From Stereum hirsutum FP-91666 SS1 (lineage: Eukaryota; Basidiomycota; Agaricomycetes; Russulales; Stereaceae), in the NCBI RefSeq assembly GCF_000264905.1, contig NW_006763144.1, positions 1,606,146-1,670,145 on the forward strand: a DNA stretch of 64,000 nucleotides, in the 5' to 3' direction. The translations under genes were made by a program, and so were the position numbers. A model generated the notes under the pieces. That model did not search any database. It was not told the DNA's origin and saw only the letters and a program-made list of their open reading frames with translations. Below are positions 10,848 through 23,041 of this stretch, piece by piece (the stretch's first letter is position 1; every line of letters begins with the position of its first letter).

Positions 10848-13821
10848 ATGTCTCGATTTTTCAAACAAGCCGATGATTCCTCCTCCGACTCTGATTCCGA
10901 GGAGGAGCTCATGACGAGCGGCGACGAAGATGATGCCGCCGCCGCAACCAAGCCAGCAACTGCTGCCAAACCAGCCATGTCTCGCTTCCTTCGTAAGGCC
11001 GACTCAGGCTCCAGCTCAGACGAAGACGAAGACTCGGAGGATGAGAGTGAGATGTCGGACGAGGAGGGACAGAAGGAGACGAAGAAGAAGTCCCGATTTC
11101 TGCGCAGCGACAGTGAGGGTGAGGAGAGCGATGAGGATGTGAAACGGGTGGTCAAAAGCGCGAGGGACAAACGTCTAGACGAGATGGAGGCTACTGGAAA
11201 GGTCATGGATAATGCTCTGAAGATCAACGATTGGGTGGCCATCTCGAACGGTAAGCCCAACCCCTCGAAAGTATTCACCGCACTCTCACTCTGATACAAT
11301 TATTTGGTGGCAGAATTCGACAAGTTGACGCGTATGGTACAGCGTCAGCAGAACATGTCCGAGCCCATTCCTCCATTCTACATCCGCACACTCTCCTCTT
11401 TAGAGACATCCCTTAACTCTGCTCTCGCGAAGGAGAAAGAAGCCAAGAAGAAGATGAACGCTAGTAATGCCCGTGCACTCACGGCCATGAAACAGAAAGT
11501 GAAGAAGACCGCGAAGGAGTATGAGAAAGAGTTGAAGCAATTCCAAGAGGTGCGTCGCTCTGTGACTTGTACACCAGCGCCCTCAGTCTTAGATTACAAT
11601 CAGGATCCGGAGGCGTACGAGCGCCAGTACACTGTTTCCTCCGCACCACCTGTCGATTCGGCTGCCCCTAAGGCCAAGAAAAACAAGGCGGTTGTAGATG
11701 TTGAGGAAGACGGAGATTTCGAGACTGTCGGGAAAGGCGGAAAGAGCATTCAGTTCACGGCCGAAGGCATCTTCAAAAACCTGCAAATGATCCAAGAAGC
11801 TCGCGGAAAGAAGGTATTCCTTTTCCTTGACCCTCGTGTGTTTATAGCGTTGCTCATATCATGCAGAATACAGACCGTGCCGATCAATTACGCATACTTG
11901 AAAAACTGCTCGAAGTCGCAGAAACGCCGTACCAGCGGATACGTGTTCTCCTCGGTCTTGTCTCTTCCCGGTTCGACTACAACTCGTCAGTAACGTCCTA
12001 CATGCCTCTCGAACTCTGGTCGTCCGCCCAGAAGGAGATAGATCAGCTCATCACCATCGTCACACAAGACCTTTCATACTCTATCCAAGAGGTGACGGAA
12101 GACTATGACGAATCAGTGGACCGATCCCCCTCTGACGCCGAGGGCGGTATTGTGCGGATACGCGGTAGTATGATCAGTTTCATTGACCGCTTGGACGACG
12201 AGTTCACAAAGAGCCTGCAAAACCTCGACCCTCACGGAACTGAATACGTTGACCGTTTGAAGGATGAGAAAGGCTTGTATGTTACGATTTGCCGGGCACA
12301 GGCTCTGTACGAGCTGAAGTCAGAGCCCGACGCTCTAGCTCGGGTGGTCATGCGACGCCTAGAGCATATATATTTCAAGGTCAGTCACTTGTTCATGTAC
12401 GGCACACTGTGGGCACTCAAGACGATCATCTCTAGCCCGACGCTGTCCTCAATGCTCTAGAGACCGCCGCCGCCGCTTCCGACTCTGTCCCATCCCTGTC
12501 GCTCGCCTCGCAGACGACATCTGCTAACCTTATTCATTCTCTTTGTGTCCATCTTTACCGGTCCGGCAACACTCTTCTCAAAACTCGGGCAATGCTCAGC
12601 CACATCTATCATCACGCACTCCAGAACGACTTCTACACCGCCCGCGACATGCTTCTCATGTCTCATCTGCAAGAAACAATCTATTCTGCCGATGTCGCCA
12701 CCCAGATTCTTTACAATCGCAGTGTCGTGCAGCTCGGTCTTTGCGCCTTCCGATGTGGCCTGATCAAGGAGTCCCAGGCGACGTTGCAGGACATCTTCAC
12801 TACCCAACGAGTCAAGGAGCTTCTGGCCCAGGGTGTTCACCAACAACGTTTCCAGACCCTCACTCCGGAGCAGGAGAAGGCTGAAAAGCAAAGGCAACTT
12901 CCCTTCCATATGCACGTCAACACCGAGTTGCTCGAGGCCGCATTCCTCGTCTCGAGTATGTTAGTGGAGATCCCGATGCTCGCCAGTATCGAGTCAGAGG
13001 AATTGAAGCGCAAGACCATTTCGAAGCCTTTCCGCCGTCTTCTTGACTTCGCCGATAGACAGGTCTTCACCGGTCCTCCGGAAAGCACGAGAGACCACAT
13101 CATGCAGGCGAGCAAGGCCCTCCAAGATGGACAGTGGGAACTCTGCCGTGATCTCATCCAAGGCATCAAGATATGGGACCTCATGCCCGAAACCGAAACC
13201 GTCAAAGACATGCTTGCCAAGTGCGTTTGTTCCCACCATCTGCGTCAGATCTAACTGACCTTGTTCATCATAGACGCATCCAAGAGGAGGGTCTGCGCAC
13301 CTACCTTTTTACCTACGCACCTCACTACAAGACGCTCTCACTATCGCTCTTGTCTCGAACCTTCTCTCTTCCTTTACGGACGGTCAACTCCATCGTATCT
13401 AAGATGATATGGAGCGAGGAACTCCCCGCGTCCCTCGACCAGGCCGTTGGGGTTATCATCTTCAACCGTGTGGAGCTTTCGCGAACGCAACAGCTCGCGC
13501 AGGTCCTCGCTGAAAAGGTCGGACACCTCGTGGAGCAGAACGAGAAGACGCTCGACTTCCGCCTAGGCGGCACAACGGGCTGGGGGGACAGGGCGGATGG
13601 AGCAAAGGGCGAGAAACGTGGCGAACAGACCCAGGAGCGAAGAGGGCGGGGCGAACGCAGCAGAGGGGGCTCTGGTGCCCGAGGTCCGTTGTCCCTTCTC
13701 GAACTATTTCCCGACCCGTTACTCATCCAACCTTTCCTGCATAGGTGCCCGTGGCGGTCGCGGTGCGCGCTTCGCGCAAGGCTTGGGCAATCAGATGCCT
13801 GCCACGCAACGAGTCCGATAA
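10848..13821 (+). CDS. NIP1: eIF3 subunit c (NIP1)
   Basis: Translation initiation factor 3 subunit c, a cytoplasmic scaffold that binds eIF1 and eIF5 and supports 43S complex assembly. Exons 10848-11250, 11314-11549, 11604-11813, 11867-12379, 12436-13220, 13274-13683 and 13745-13821 give 877 aa, close to the usual length. The N-terminus MSRFF followed by acidic Ser/Asp/Glu runs is typical. Here the SRF(F/L) motif occurs three times (residues 2, 45 and about 82). The core motifs DWxxISNEFD, NLDPHGTEY and the C-terminal PCI/winged-helix region (TFSLPLRTVNSIVSKMI) match the family. The C-terminus is an Arg/Gly-rich tail with a short last exon. Strong call. Confidence 0.96.
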
Positions 13822-13971
13822 ATTGTCGTCTTTTCTTTCTTGAGCCGTTATCCCTGGGGTCGTTCGTATGAGTACATATGGGTGCATGACGTGTACGAGA
13901 CAGTCTCGCACGATGTATCGCTTGAATGTACTATTACAACATGTTGTCACTTCACGTCTGCCTATATGTTA

Positions 13972-15939
13972 TCATTCCGATTCGCTCTCGTCCTCGCTAG
14001 TCTCCGCCGAACTCGACCGATCAGATGCAGCGGCCCAGTCAGACACCTCTAGTTTTTCATTCTTGAACGAACCTATACGAGTCGAGCAGAATCAGAACGT
14101 TGACCTTCTCGTTCGAATGAGAGGCATAAAGTGACTCACCACCTGCGTCCACCTCATATCCAGCTTGAGTCACGCACTGTTTGAGTTCAGCCTTCGCGCC
14201 AACCTTGGTGCCCCTGCCGAGTATGCAACCATCTAACTTCGCCCTGTTGAAAGCGTTGAGCTCCAGCACAGAGATATAATGAAAACAAATGCATCCCTAC
14301 CCGTCTTCCACAACACAGTGGTCTAGGAGGATACATCCAACGATCTTCACCATCTTCCCTATGACGCAATGTTTTCCGACAACCGTACGTTTCACACTGG
14401 TTCGCTCCCCAACACGAGTCGAGTCCCCGATAATCGAGTCTTGCGATATCTGCGATTTTGGATCGACCAACGCGCGATTTTCTGGATCGGTAGGAAGAGT
14501 GTACGTCGCCTTGGCGAGAAACTGTGGCATTTTGAAGAACATCAGATAATGTTGATGAACGTTGCAAGCAGTGTATTCCTTGGACTTACTTTACGGTTCA
14601 ATTCCAGTAATGTGGGTAGGTTATTAGCCCGTCCACACTGTCCTGTTGGGTTTTCGTGAATTACGACGCCCATTCGAAAGCTGGTTGGAGAGCTTGAGTC
14701 GTCTTGATCTGTCTCACTGGGAGAGGGCGGTGCCGAAAGCGTTGCGATTTTCTGGGATGGCGAATCGGCTTCAAGGGACAGGCCAAGAAGATGTCCGTAA
14801 TTCGCGCGAGTCGAGCTCGACTGTAGTGTCGAATGTCGCATGGCCATTACCTGGCTTCCACTTGTAGATAGTGACTTGAAGACTGAATAGAAATGGTCAG
14901 TACTGTATCGTCGACGGCAGGGAGGATGCCATATTACTTCTTCCGTACCGTTCCTGCTTCGTGCGTTGATACTGCAACTTGCACAACCAAGGAATGAACT
15001 CTTCCCTAAACGAATCAAACTCGTCCTTGATTTGGAGAACATCCAATACGGCGCGTTTGCAAACGTAGACATGAGAGTCTTGGTAGGTCGACGAGAGATT
15101 GGTCCGTGGAAATCTGTGGGGATATCAGAACTTGTTAGACCCAGAGGTTAAAGGAAGATCCTACTTCGACAAGAGGCCCATTCTGAGTTCCAACTCGTCA
15201 TTGTTCCGGTCGGCATCGTCTGGGGTGTCAACATGAAGGAGAGTTCCAGAGTGGCGATCCCAGACGATAGGCGTCGAGGGTTGTGGCGCACCCCATTCCT
15301 CTGGTATTGTACCCTTGTCTGGCCGATGAAATTTAAACCAGCAAGACGTGACAATAGAACCGTCTAGGTTGGACTCCACACGGAATTTATTGAGGATATC
15401 TGTTAGAGGGAGGGTTTCTGGCGGCACAAAGTCACAGGGGAGCAGGACGAAGTCTCGCTGAATGCGAGATGAAAAGTTCCTGAGGACAGAACAGGTGCCG
15501 CCTGTGAGGTCCGCGGAGTCGTCGAAAGAAAGGACGTCGATGCGAAGGGACGGATAAGAGGTGGGGGCTGACGTTCCAGAGTGTATATGATGGGATATTG
15601 CGCCACGGTGGCTGGCCGGACAGAGGAGCAAGACGTCTTGAAAAGCAAAGTTCAGGAGAGCAGAGGTGTGGATAGAGAAGTAGAACGGACCTGTGATGCC
15701 TGATTGCTCGAGCCAGGTGAGAGGGTAGTCAATCATCGGTTTGTTGGCGATGGGCAGGAGTGCCTTCGGACATGACTCCTCGCCTTGTTCGCTCGAGAGC
15801 GGAAGCAGCCTACGGTGTGCATGAGACGGTGAGGACGATGATGCTGAACGGGGACGGCGTACTCGTTGCCTACTCCTGCGAGCACAACGGCGAGGAACTC
15901 CCTGGAGATGAGCGTCGAGCCGTCGTCGCTGAAGTCCAT
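13972..15939 (-). CDS. GCD1: eIF2B subunit gamma (GCD1-like)
   Basis: Catalytic-subcomplex subunit of the guanine nucleotide exchange factor for eIF2. Exons from the 5' end are 15863-15939, 15691-15809, 15165-15636, 14949-15113, 14851-14882, 14590-14768, 14301-14521, 14140-14243 and 13972-14072, giving 489 aa. The N-terminal nucleotidyltransferase-like domain shows FLAVVLAG and CPKALLPIANKPMIDYP. The C-terminal half has left-handed beta-helix (hexapeptide) repeats, such as IIGDSTRVGERTSVKRTVVG and GCILGRGTKVG, and an acidic Ser-rich tail. Sequence between about residues 290 and 350 is poorly conserved and the 14851-14882 exon is the weakest part. It is divergently paired with the kinase gene at 16036. 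Confidence 0.9.
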
Positions 15940-16035
15940 TGTGGTCGTGGAAGAGTTGTGGCGTCCGTTCCTTCACAATAATCTTCCTCTTACGTCCGAC
16001 GCGCAAAACTCTGTCTCGGCCACTTGTCTTGCCTC
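15940..16035. promoter_or_regulatory. compact bidirectional promoter
   Basis: Only 96 bases separate the start codons of the divergent eIF2B gamma and kinase genes, so both promoters and 5' UTRs must lie here or overlap the coding regions. No TATA box is visible. Confidence 0.6.
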
Positions 16036-19000
16036 ATGAGCCAGCCTCTCTCTGTTCACACTCTCTACAAAAGACTTGAGAGGGTAGGTCAAGGCGCATA
16101 TGGCTCCGTATTCAAGGGCCTCGAGCTTGCGACCGGCAATGTTGTCGCGCTCAAGATCATAGACCTCGACACAGAGAGCGACGACGTCCTAGACATTCAG
16201 CGCGAGGTTGCTCTCCTCACTCGTCTGCGCGATGGCCCTAATATCACAAAATACTACGGCTGCCATCTAGATGGTCCTCGAGTGAGTCACGGTTCATCTA
16301 CATATACTCAGGAGGCTCTGCTATAACCGAAGCACTCATCGCATCTCGCTGTGGCCTCCGTACCAATCTCCTTTCGTTCCCGGCTCTTCCCTCCTGTCTA
16401 TTTTCAGGTATGGATAGTAATGGACTTTGCCAGCGGAGGAAGTGTTCTCGACCTCATGAAGGCCTCGCCGGACAATGCACTCGAGGAGAAGTATGCCGCC
16501 GTCATAACACGCGAGGTCCTCGTTGGCCTTAACTATCTCCATAAATCTGCAGTCATTCACCGCGACCTCAAGGCGGCCAACATCCTCATAACTGCCGCTG
16601 GAAAGGTCATGATCTGTGACTTTGGTGTCTCAGCTCTTCTCGCCACGACGAGTAGCAAGCGTAACACGTTAGTCGGAACTCCCTTTTGGATGGCTCCTGA
16701 GGTCGCGCAAGGAATAGGCTCGACGAGTTCATACGACACTAAAGCTGACATCTGGAGCACTGGAATCTTCATATACGAGATGATCACAGGCGGTCCACCT
16801 CATATGGGTATATCTGGGGAGCGTGCTCTGCAGCTTATTCCCAGATCAAAACCTCCCCGTCTTTCAGAGGCACAGGCGAGCAAGGATCTCCGAGATTTCT
16901 TGCCTTTCTGCTTAACAGAATCTCCGCTAGATGTACGTTTTCACCAATCTTGTTTCGCTCTCATCTAACTGACTGGGCATTTCAGCGTCTCACCGCTGAG
17001 GACTTGCTAAAGACGAAATGGATCAAGTCTACGATTCGAACCCCGGTAGCCATTTTAAAAGACCTGATGCTACGCTACGACGCATGGCGCAAGGCCAATA
17101 AAGATGATGATGAATCGCCACTCTCATGGGAGGCCGACGAAGCACGACAGTAAGTCTTGGCTGAACTTTCGTCAAAGGGGTCCCATTGACTGGCTTTCCC
17201 CGACATGGCAGAAGTTTGTACGGGAACGATCATACGTGGGAATTCGACACTGTCAGAGGGCCTGTATCCGAAGCACTTTCTGCACTCGTAAATAATGATT
17301 CGAGTGAGCCGGCTCCTTTCGCCACCGTTCGACCGTCGACTGCCAAGCTCCCCACTTCGCTCCGTGTCTTATTCGACAACGACGAGGCGGCACCACCAGA
17401 TCCGTTTCGCATCCCAGGCTTTCATGGTACACCTCGAAATAACGCGCCGTCTCCAATACCGACGCCGTCTGCCGCTATAGCACATTCTCGAGACCGAAGT
17501 GCTATCAAGAGAGCGATGGCCCAAAACAACGATTCTGACGATGGCCCGTCCTTAAGCAAAGCGACCTTTGCATTCCCGGCAGCAAACTCTCGCGCTCGCT
17601 CGAGAATGGACACACATAACACTGGCACCCCTGATGATAGCTGGGACGAGTCCAACTCTTCCTTTAGTCCGTCAGAGCATCATCTACCTCTTCGTCGCCC
17701 CTCAATGTCCAACGTTAGTGACGAGATGGACATGTCGGTGTCCGCTGAAACTGTCCAGTCTTTGCCCTTTCAGACTATCAGAGACCGTGGGACGACAGGC
17801 CATCTCCAGAGTGCCGAAGACTCGCCCCCAGCTGGTGAAACCGTCTTACCGATACGGACGACTTCGATCCGGGATGAATCGAGAAATAGTGTGTCGAGCG
17901 TTCAATCTGGCGATCACAGCTTTACTTTTCCTCAAGCTCGTGATTTCCAGTTTCCACAGACTCCCGTCGCCAGCACCGCCCATGAACGATTACCAGAATC
18001 TTTCGGTTCGCCCCCTGCGAGACGTACTCACGACAGAGCATCCCCAACGCACCTCAGTACTTCGAGCATCAACATCCCCAGCCCCATCAGCCATCATCCT
18101 ACACATTCTCTAGACATGCCATCGTCCAGCACGATTTCTCGTCATCAGCCAAGCAGCGTACCATCATCGGGACCTCCACCTTTATCTCGAGCACGTTCAG
18201 CGACGCCGTCTACAGATAGCCGGGCCCCAGATTACAATGTAGCACCCTTGGCCGTTGGCTTTCAGCCTCCTTCGAGGAAACCCAGCCTGACCCGCCTGGC
18301 ATCCGTGGCCGTCATGGAGACTATGCAGACCATGCAGATGCCGATGACGCCGCCTGTGAAGCCGTTTGCGAGAGGGCGAAGTGGTAGTTCTAACAGTGGT
18401 AAGAGCGACGTCGTAGTCCCTGGACTGAAGGATGTTTTAAAGGTCTGCTATGCAATATCGATCAATAAAAGTCGTCGACTAATGACCAACCCACAGATAC
18501 CTTCCCTGTCCTCTGAGCACCATCTAGGCATGTCTGACCTGTTGCCACCCTCCCCGTCTGCCGTCACGACCAACATGAAGGTCTTCACCGCAACGTCGAG
18601 TAATCTCAGCAACTCTGTAACCTCGGCAGAACACTCGCACGGTCAATCGCCACCAAATATCGGCGTGAGTGATTGAATCTAGTCCTCTTCAACCATACAA
18701 AACCTGACATAGCCCGCTCTTCAAGGTCCCATATCCTGCGGACCATCATGGTCAAACTCCTGCTTCTTCTCCTAAACATTCACGGGCGCATAGTCGCAAT
18801 CCATCTTTAAACACTAGCTTCACTCTGGGACCTGACACACTTCAGGGACCTCCGATCCGGCCTTTGGATTTCAGAGCGTTGATCTCTTCGCACGAAGGAA
18901 CGCATGCGGAACTTGCCAAAATCGTTGACGACCTCGCCCAGTGGCTCTCTGTCGCTGAAACAGGGCTGACACGTCTGTTGGAGAATTCGACAGCGCAGGA

Positions 19001-19112
19001 TCGAATCGAAGAAGAGTCTGAGGATACGGTCACGAGCGCATACCTCCTTCAGGAATTTGAGGATCAGTCCGGCGAGGAGGTTTCTGCATTGACGCAGACA
19101 GCGAATGCCTGA
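16036..19112 (+). CDS. Ste20-family GCK-type protein kinase (Nak1/Kic1-like)
   Basis: Exons 16036-16281, 16408-16932, 16986-17149, 17212-18442, 18497-18664 and 18726-19112 give 906 aa. The kinase domain is N-terminal: glycine loop GQGAYGSVF, lysine in VALKII, catalytic HRDLKAANIL, DFG, and activation loop GTPFWMAPEV, the Ste20/GCK signature. A long Ser/Pro-rich region follows, then a conserved-looking acidic C-terminal segment from about residue 825. N-terminal kinase plus long tail fits the Nak1/Kic1/Sid1 group that acts in RAM/MOR or septation pathways for polarity and cell separation; which one cannot be decided here. The start used is the ATG at 16036, directly before the kinase domain. 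Confidence 0.88.
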
Positions 19113-19295
19113 ACGCTGCCGGCAACTTGTGTAATGTTCACTCTTCTTTTCGACGATGTGTAATTCTTGAATGGACACCTTGGATGTGACACTGTACTTT
19201 GACCTATTGCTGTACAAGTTTTTTGGGACCGCGGGGGAGATTTACATACATACATCGATCTATACAATCCACACACGAACTTCAAGACGCCTCTG

Positions 19296-20195
19296 TTATA
19301 TGTACTTGTTCTGGGTAAGGTATTCAGTGATTATCCGCACAGACTCGGTGACATCGCTCTTGTCCGTCCTGATGTGAATTTCAGGGCTCTCCGGAGCTTC
19401 GTAAGGGGCAGAGACACCGGTGAACTCTAGAGGGCGAAAAGAAAGACGAGGCGACGGTCAAGACGGCGAGATATCTACGATGCGGAATCTACGGCCTCAG
19501 CGAATGTGCGTACCTTTGATTTCGCCTGCACGCGCCTTCTTGTACAGACCCTTCGGATCCCGCTGCTCCACAACCTCGATAGGCGCATCGACAAAAACCT
19601 CGACGAAGCCCAATCCGGCCTTTTCGTGGATTTCCCTAGCGATAGCGCGGTCTGCCTTGTACGGTGAGATGAACGCGGTGAGGGTGATACAGGATGAGTC
19701 CGTGAAGAGTTTTGAGACCTAGACGAGGCGAGGGAAGAGACGGAGAATCGGAATCCTTGTGTGAGGAAAGAAACTCTTTTCGTGAAACTCAGGAAAGACA
19801 CTCACCTCGCCGATCCTCCGAATATTCTCGTTCCTTGACTTCTCGTCAAAGCCCAAGTCCTTGTTCAGTCCAAAGCGAACATTATCGCCATCCAGCCGAT
19901 ATGTAAATTTGTGCATATGCAGCAGGTGCTGCTCGAGGGCGCATGCGATAGTGGACTACTATCATAGCTTGCACATCAGCATACAGTAGTGTTGACTGGA
20001 TCGACAGGTGAACGGATCCGACCTTGCCGCTAGCACTGAGGCCAGTGAGCCAGACGGTGACCCCCTTCTGAGAAAGAAGCTCAACACGCTCGGTGTTGTC
20101 TACTGAGCCTATTTGAGGATAACCAGGTGAGCGGCACAGCGTCGCTGCACAGAACAGTAAAGCGAACCTGCGTGGAAAGTTATGTTTGTCGACAT
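19296..20195 (-). CDS. MET14: adenylylsulfate kinase (APS kinase)
   Basis: Phosphorylates adenosine 5'-phosphosulfate to PAPS in sulfate assimilation (cytosolic). Exons from the 5' end are 20168-20195, 20023-20108, 19806-19955, 19514-19718 and 19296-19426, giving 199 aa, the usual length. Family motifs are all present: N-terminal NITFH, P-loop GLSASGKST (an intron falls between its Lys and Ser), [70 protein letters not shown]. The 28-nt first exon is fixed by frame and by the conserved NITFHAGSV join. It converges with the kinase gene, 183 bases apart. Confidence 0.96.
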
Positions 20196-20988
20196 CAGAG
20201 AATTCGGTGTTTACGATCAGGCCCCAAGATCTATAGGACTCGGTAGACAAGACTAGGACTCAAAGCTGAAGCTTGAATGTGTAACGAAAGAGGGGAACGT
20301 CGATGATCGCAGACATAGTTTTTTTGCGCGAGCATGCTGCTTATGAGATGCGGGGAGAGTGATGAGCACGACATAGTCGCGCGAGCACGGTGGCAAAAAG
20401 CAAAGGCATGGCAAAGCGGAACATTGGATGGGTTAGACACGGTAGTAAGTATGTACTGTACTGCCACAGATAGATGAAATACGAGATATATACACGTTCG
20501 GTGCCGCACTGGCAGCAGCAGCGTCAGAACCGGCATCACGAAACAGAAATGGAGACGAATCGGGGCGTCGTATTGCAATACTGATGATGCAGCGGTCTAT
20601 ATGCTGTGTTCCGAATACGAGCAAAGGAAAGGTTGGACAAATAAAAAAAAAGCTTGAGGGAGTCATATGTACGACCCAGAGAAAGAGGTGATGGAATTGG
20701 AGTCAGTCGAGCCAAAGGAATGTGCCCCGATAGTATATTAGGGCTGCAGAAGGCTAAGTACTAGATATACGGGAGATACCGGTAAGGGATAGGTAGGTAA
20801 TGATGACAACGATAGCGGACACAGGAGACGGCGCTGAGATGAGAGATGAGAATGAAAACAGTGAGGGACGGATGATCCAAGCCAGGTCAATGTTCGTATG
20901 CTCCGAACCTCGATAAAAGTCTGTCCGCAAAATAAGCTGTCAAAGAACAGGGTGCTCGCGCACAAGCACTGCGATTCCGACGCTCGGC
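20196..20988 (-). promoter_or_regulatory. intergenic region between MET14 and the Rho gene
   Basis: 793 bases holding the MET14 upstream region and the Rho gene 3' flank. I found no gene, repeat or tRNA. Regulatory content is inferred from position only. Confidence 0.35.
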
Positions 20989-22048
20989 TCAGCAGATGAC
21001 GCAACACTTCCAGCCACGCCCATCTTCCTCTTCTGCACCGATACTGCTTCGCCTCCTATGATGGCCTCCTGTTGGGACGCCCTCGCGCATCAGCATGCTG
21101 GCCCGGGTGGCAGCCTCAAAAACGTCGTCGACACCCTCGATCTTGAGGGCGGAGCATTCCTTGTAACCACGAGCGCCGATGGCTTGGGCGACACGCTCGC
21201 CCTGAGCACGGGAGACGTATTGGTCGAGATTCGGTGAGCCGGGTGGTGGGCGTAAATCGGCCTTGCAGCCGACGAGGAGTATTGGGATAGACGAGCCGCA
21301 GATGGAGCGAACTTCTTCTATCCACTGAGTGCGTAGCGGTGTTTGAATATGACGGGAGAAGAGGAGAGAGGAGGAACGAAGACAGACCTTGACCGTCACG
21401 TTATCGAGGGAGTCTGGTGTATCGATGGCAAAGGCGATGAGGATGACATGAGATTTTGAATATGAGAGGGGTCGTAAGCGCTGTTTGGGCATAGAGGGCA
21501 CGTCAGACCGGAGACAATGAACGGCCGTGTTGCGGACAAACCTCGTATTCCTCCTGGCCTCTGTGAGCATTATGACGGAGGCAAATGAGAGAATGCGACG
21601 AAGAGTGAACAAGAGAAAGCGCACGCGGTATCCCAAAGAGCAAGCTGAACTGGTTTTCCATCTAGCCTGATTTCGGCGACATAGTTCTCGAAGATGGCTG
21701 AGGCGAAGAATGAGTGAGGGAAACGTGGAGGAAATCGAAGCGGGTCACGGACTTGGTTGCTGGAGACAAAGAAGATGCTCAGAACGGAAGAGAGAAGAGG
21801 GTTAGACGCTGGAGGACGCACGTATTCCTTGGGAAATTCGCCGAGAGCGAATGAGCATAGAAGAGACGTTTTGCCGCACGCGCCTGTGGAAGGTGAGTAT
21901 GGTCCGGAACGCGTACACAAGTGTGAGCAGACACGTACCATCACCAACGATGACGAGCTTTCTGCGGATCTGAAGAGGAAGGGGTCGGCGACGGAAGACG
22001 AAGGGGGAACAAAAGGGGCGGAGGACGTACAGCTTGTGACTGGGACAT
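20989..22048 (-). CDS. RHO2: Rho family small GTPase (Rho2-like)
   Basis: Membrane-anchored GTPase expected to act in cell-wall and actin signalling. Eight exons from the 5' end: 22031-22048, 21939-21969, 21822-21883, 21753-21759, 21625-21697, 21542-21560, 21388-21480 and 20989-21324, giving 212 aa. Motifs: P-loop GDGACGKTS, switch I with FENYV, switch II [23 protein letters not shown] as the guanine-specificity loop, and C-terminal CVIC for prenylation preceded by another Cys (possible palmitoylation). [20 protein letters not shown] followed by SKSHVILIAFAIDTPDSL is closest to fungal Rho2. Exon 4 is only 7 nt and is needed to keep frame. An ORF of about 76 codons just upstream (22061-22291) could be a uORF. 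Confidence 0.92.
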
Positions 22049-23041
22049 TGTTTCGGGTCGTTAGAGGTAGGTGCGGGTCACTGTGGCAGACGGTGAGCTG
22101 CCGCAAGCAGAGGGAGTGGACGTCGAGGGAGACGACGAGGAGGAGTGCGGAGAGGGGTCGATGACGGGGAGAGGCAGGTGCGCGCAGGCGGGAGAGGCCG
22201 ATGTAACGTTCTTGAGGCGGTGCGGCGCGTCTGGGTTGTGTCCCACGTCCTTTCTCCGCTTCGCCTTCTCAACCACAGATTTCATCGCCATCTTTCTCCA
22301 AAAAAGACGGCCTCTTTTACCGCGTGGTAGCTATCTCCCACCGGCCATAACGAAAGCTCCTAAAGCTGTGCACACTCTATACATACTCCATCATATCCTC
22401 GTGTTCAACATCGAACGTTCTTTCTCCATGCCTCAGAGTATGCGCCGAAGCCTCACTTGTCTCTCCACGAAACGCATGCGCCCGCCGTCATTTGTATTCA
22501 AAACCCATCGAGGACGCGGTGTGGACGCAGTAGTGTAGACACTAGCAAGTGTACATGCATCTGACGCCTGTAATAGTAGTCAAAGTGCATCAATGCGACG
22601 CCTTCCCCGCAGCGCGGTGGCGCAGCCAACTCCCCTCTCCCGGCTGAGTCGTGGTAAACGTTCAATCCAGCGTCCAAGAATAGCCAGTCGAACCCATAGC
22701 GCATGCTGCGGGTGAATACAATTATCAATTATCTACGGACTTTAGAGCGTTGAGTGGTCGGCTGTTTGTCGTACAAGTGGTAAAGTTTGTTTCTGCTGCG
22801 GGAGACGACGGTAAGTAGAGGTAATAGGTAAGTTTCTGACGGATTTGCGGGTCCCATCAAGGATCAAGGATGAAAAAACAAAGCGGATTGGGCGGCGGTA
22901 TGAGGTCATGACTGAACAATGGATCAACCAAAATGGACTCGAAAGCGTGACTTCCAATAATAGCGAGTTTCGATGCAGAAATGGATGTGCGAGTACGTAC
23001 GGAACAAGAAGAAGAAGACAGAAGAAAATAGCCACAAGCCG
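22049..23041. other. intergenic, nothing recognised
   Basis: About 1 kb holding the Rho gene upstream region (right of 22048 on the minus strand) and the 3' flank of the next gene. Several short ORFs exist on both strands but none has exon structure or family features. Confidence 0.4.

Noticed and set aside
10826..11299. 157-codon antisense Ser-rich ORF
   Set aside because: Shadow of the acidic N-terminus of NIP1.
13597..13821. Separate plus-strand ORF at the end of NIP1
   Set aside because: Its last 77 bases are the true final exon of NIP1 after the intron at 13684-13744; the rest is out of frame.
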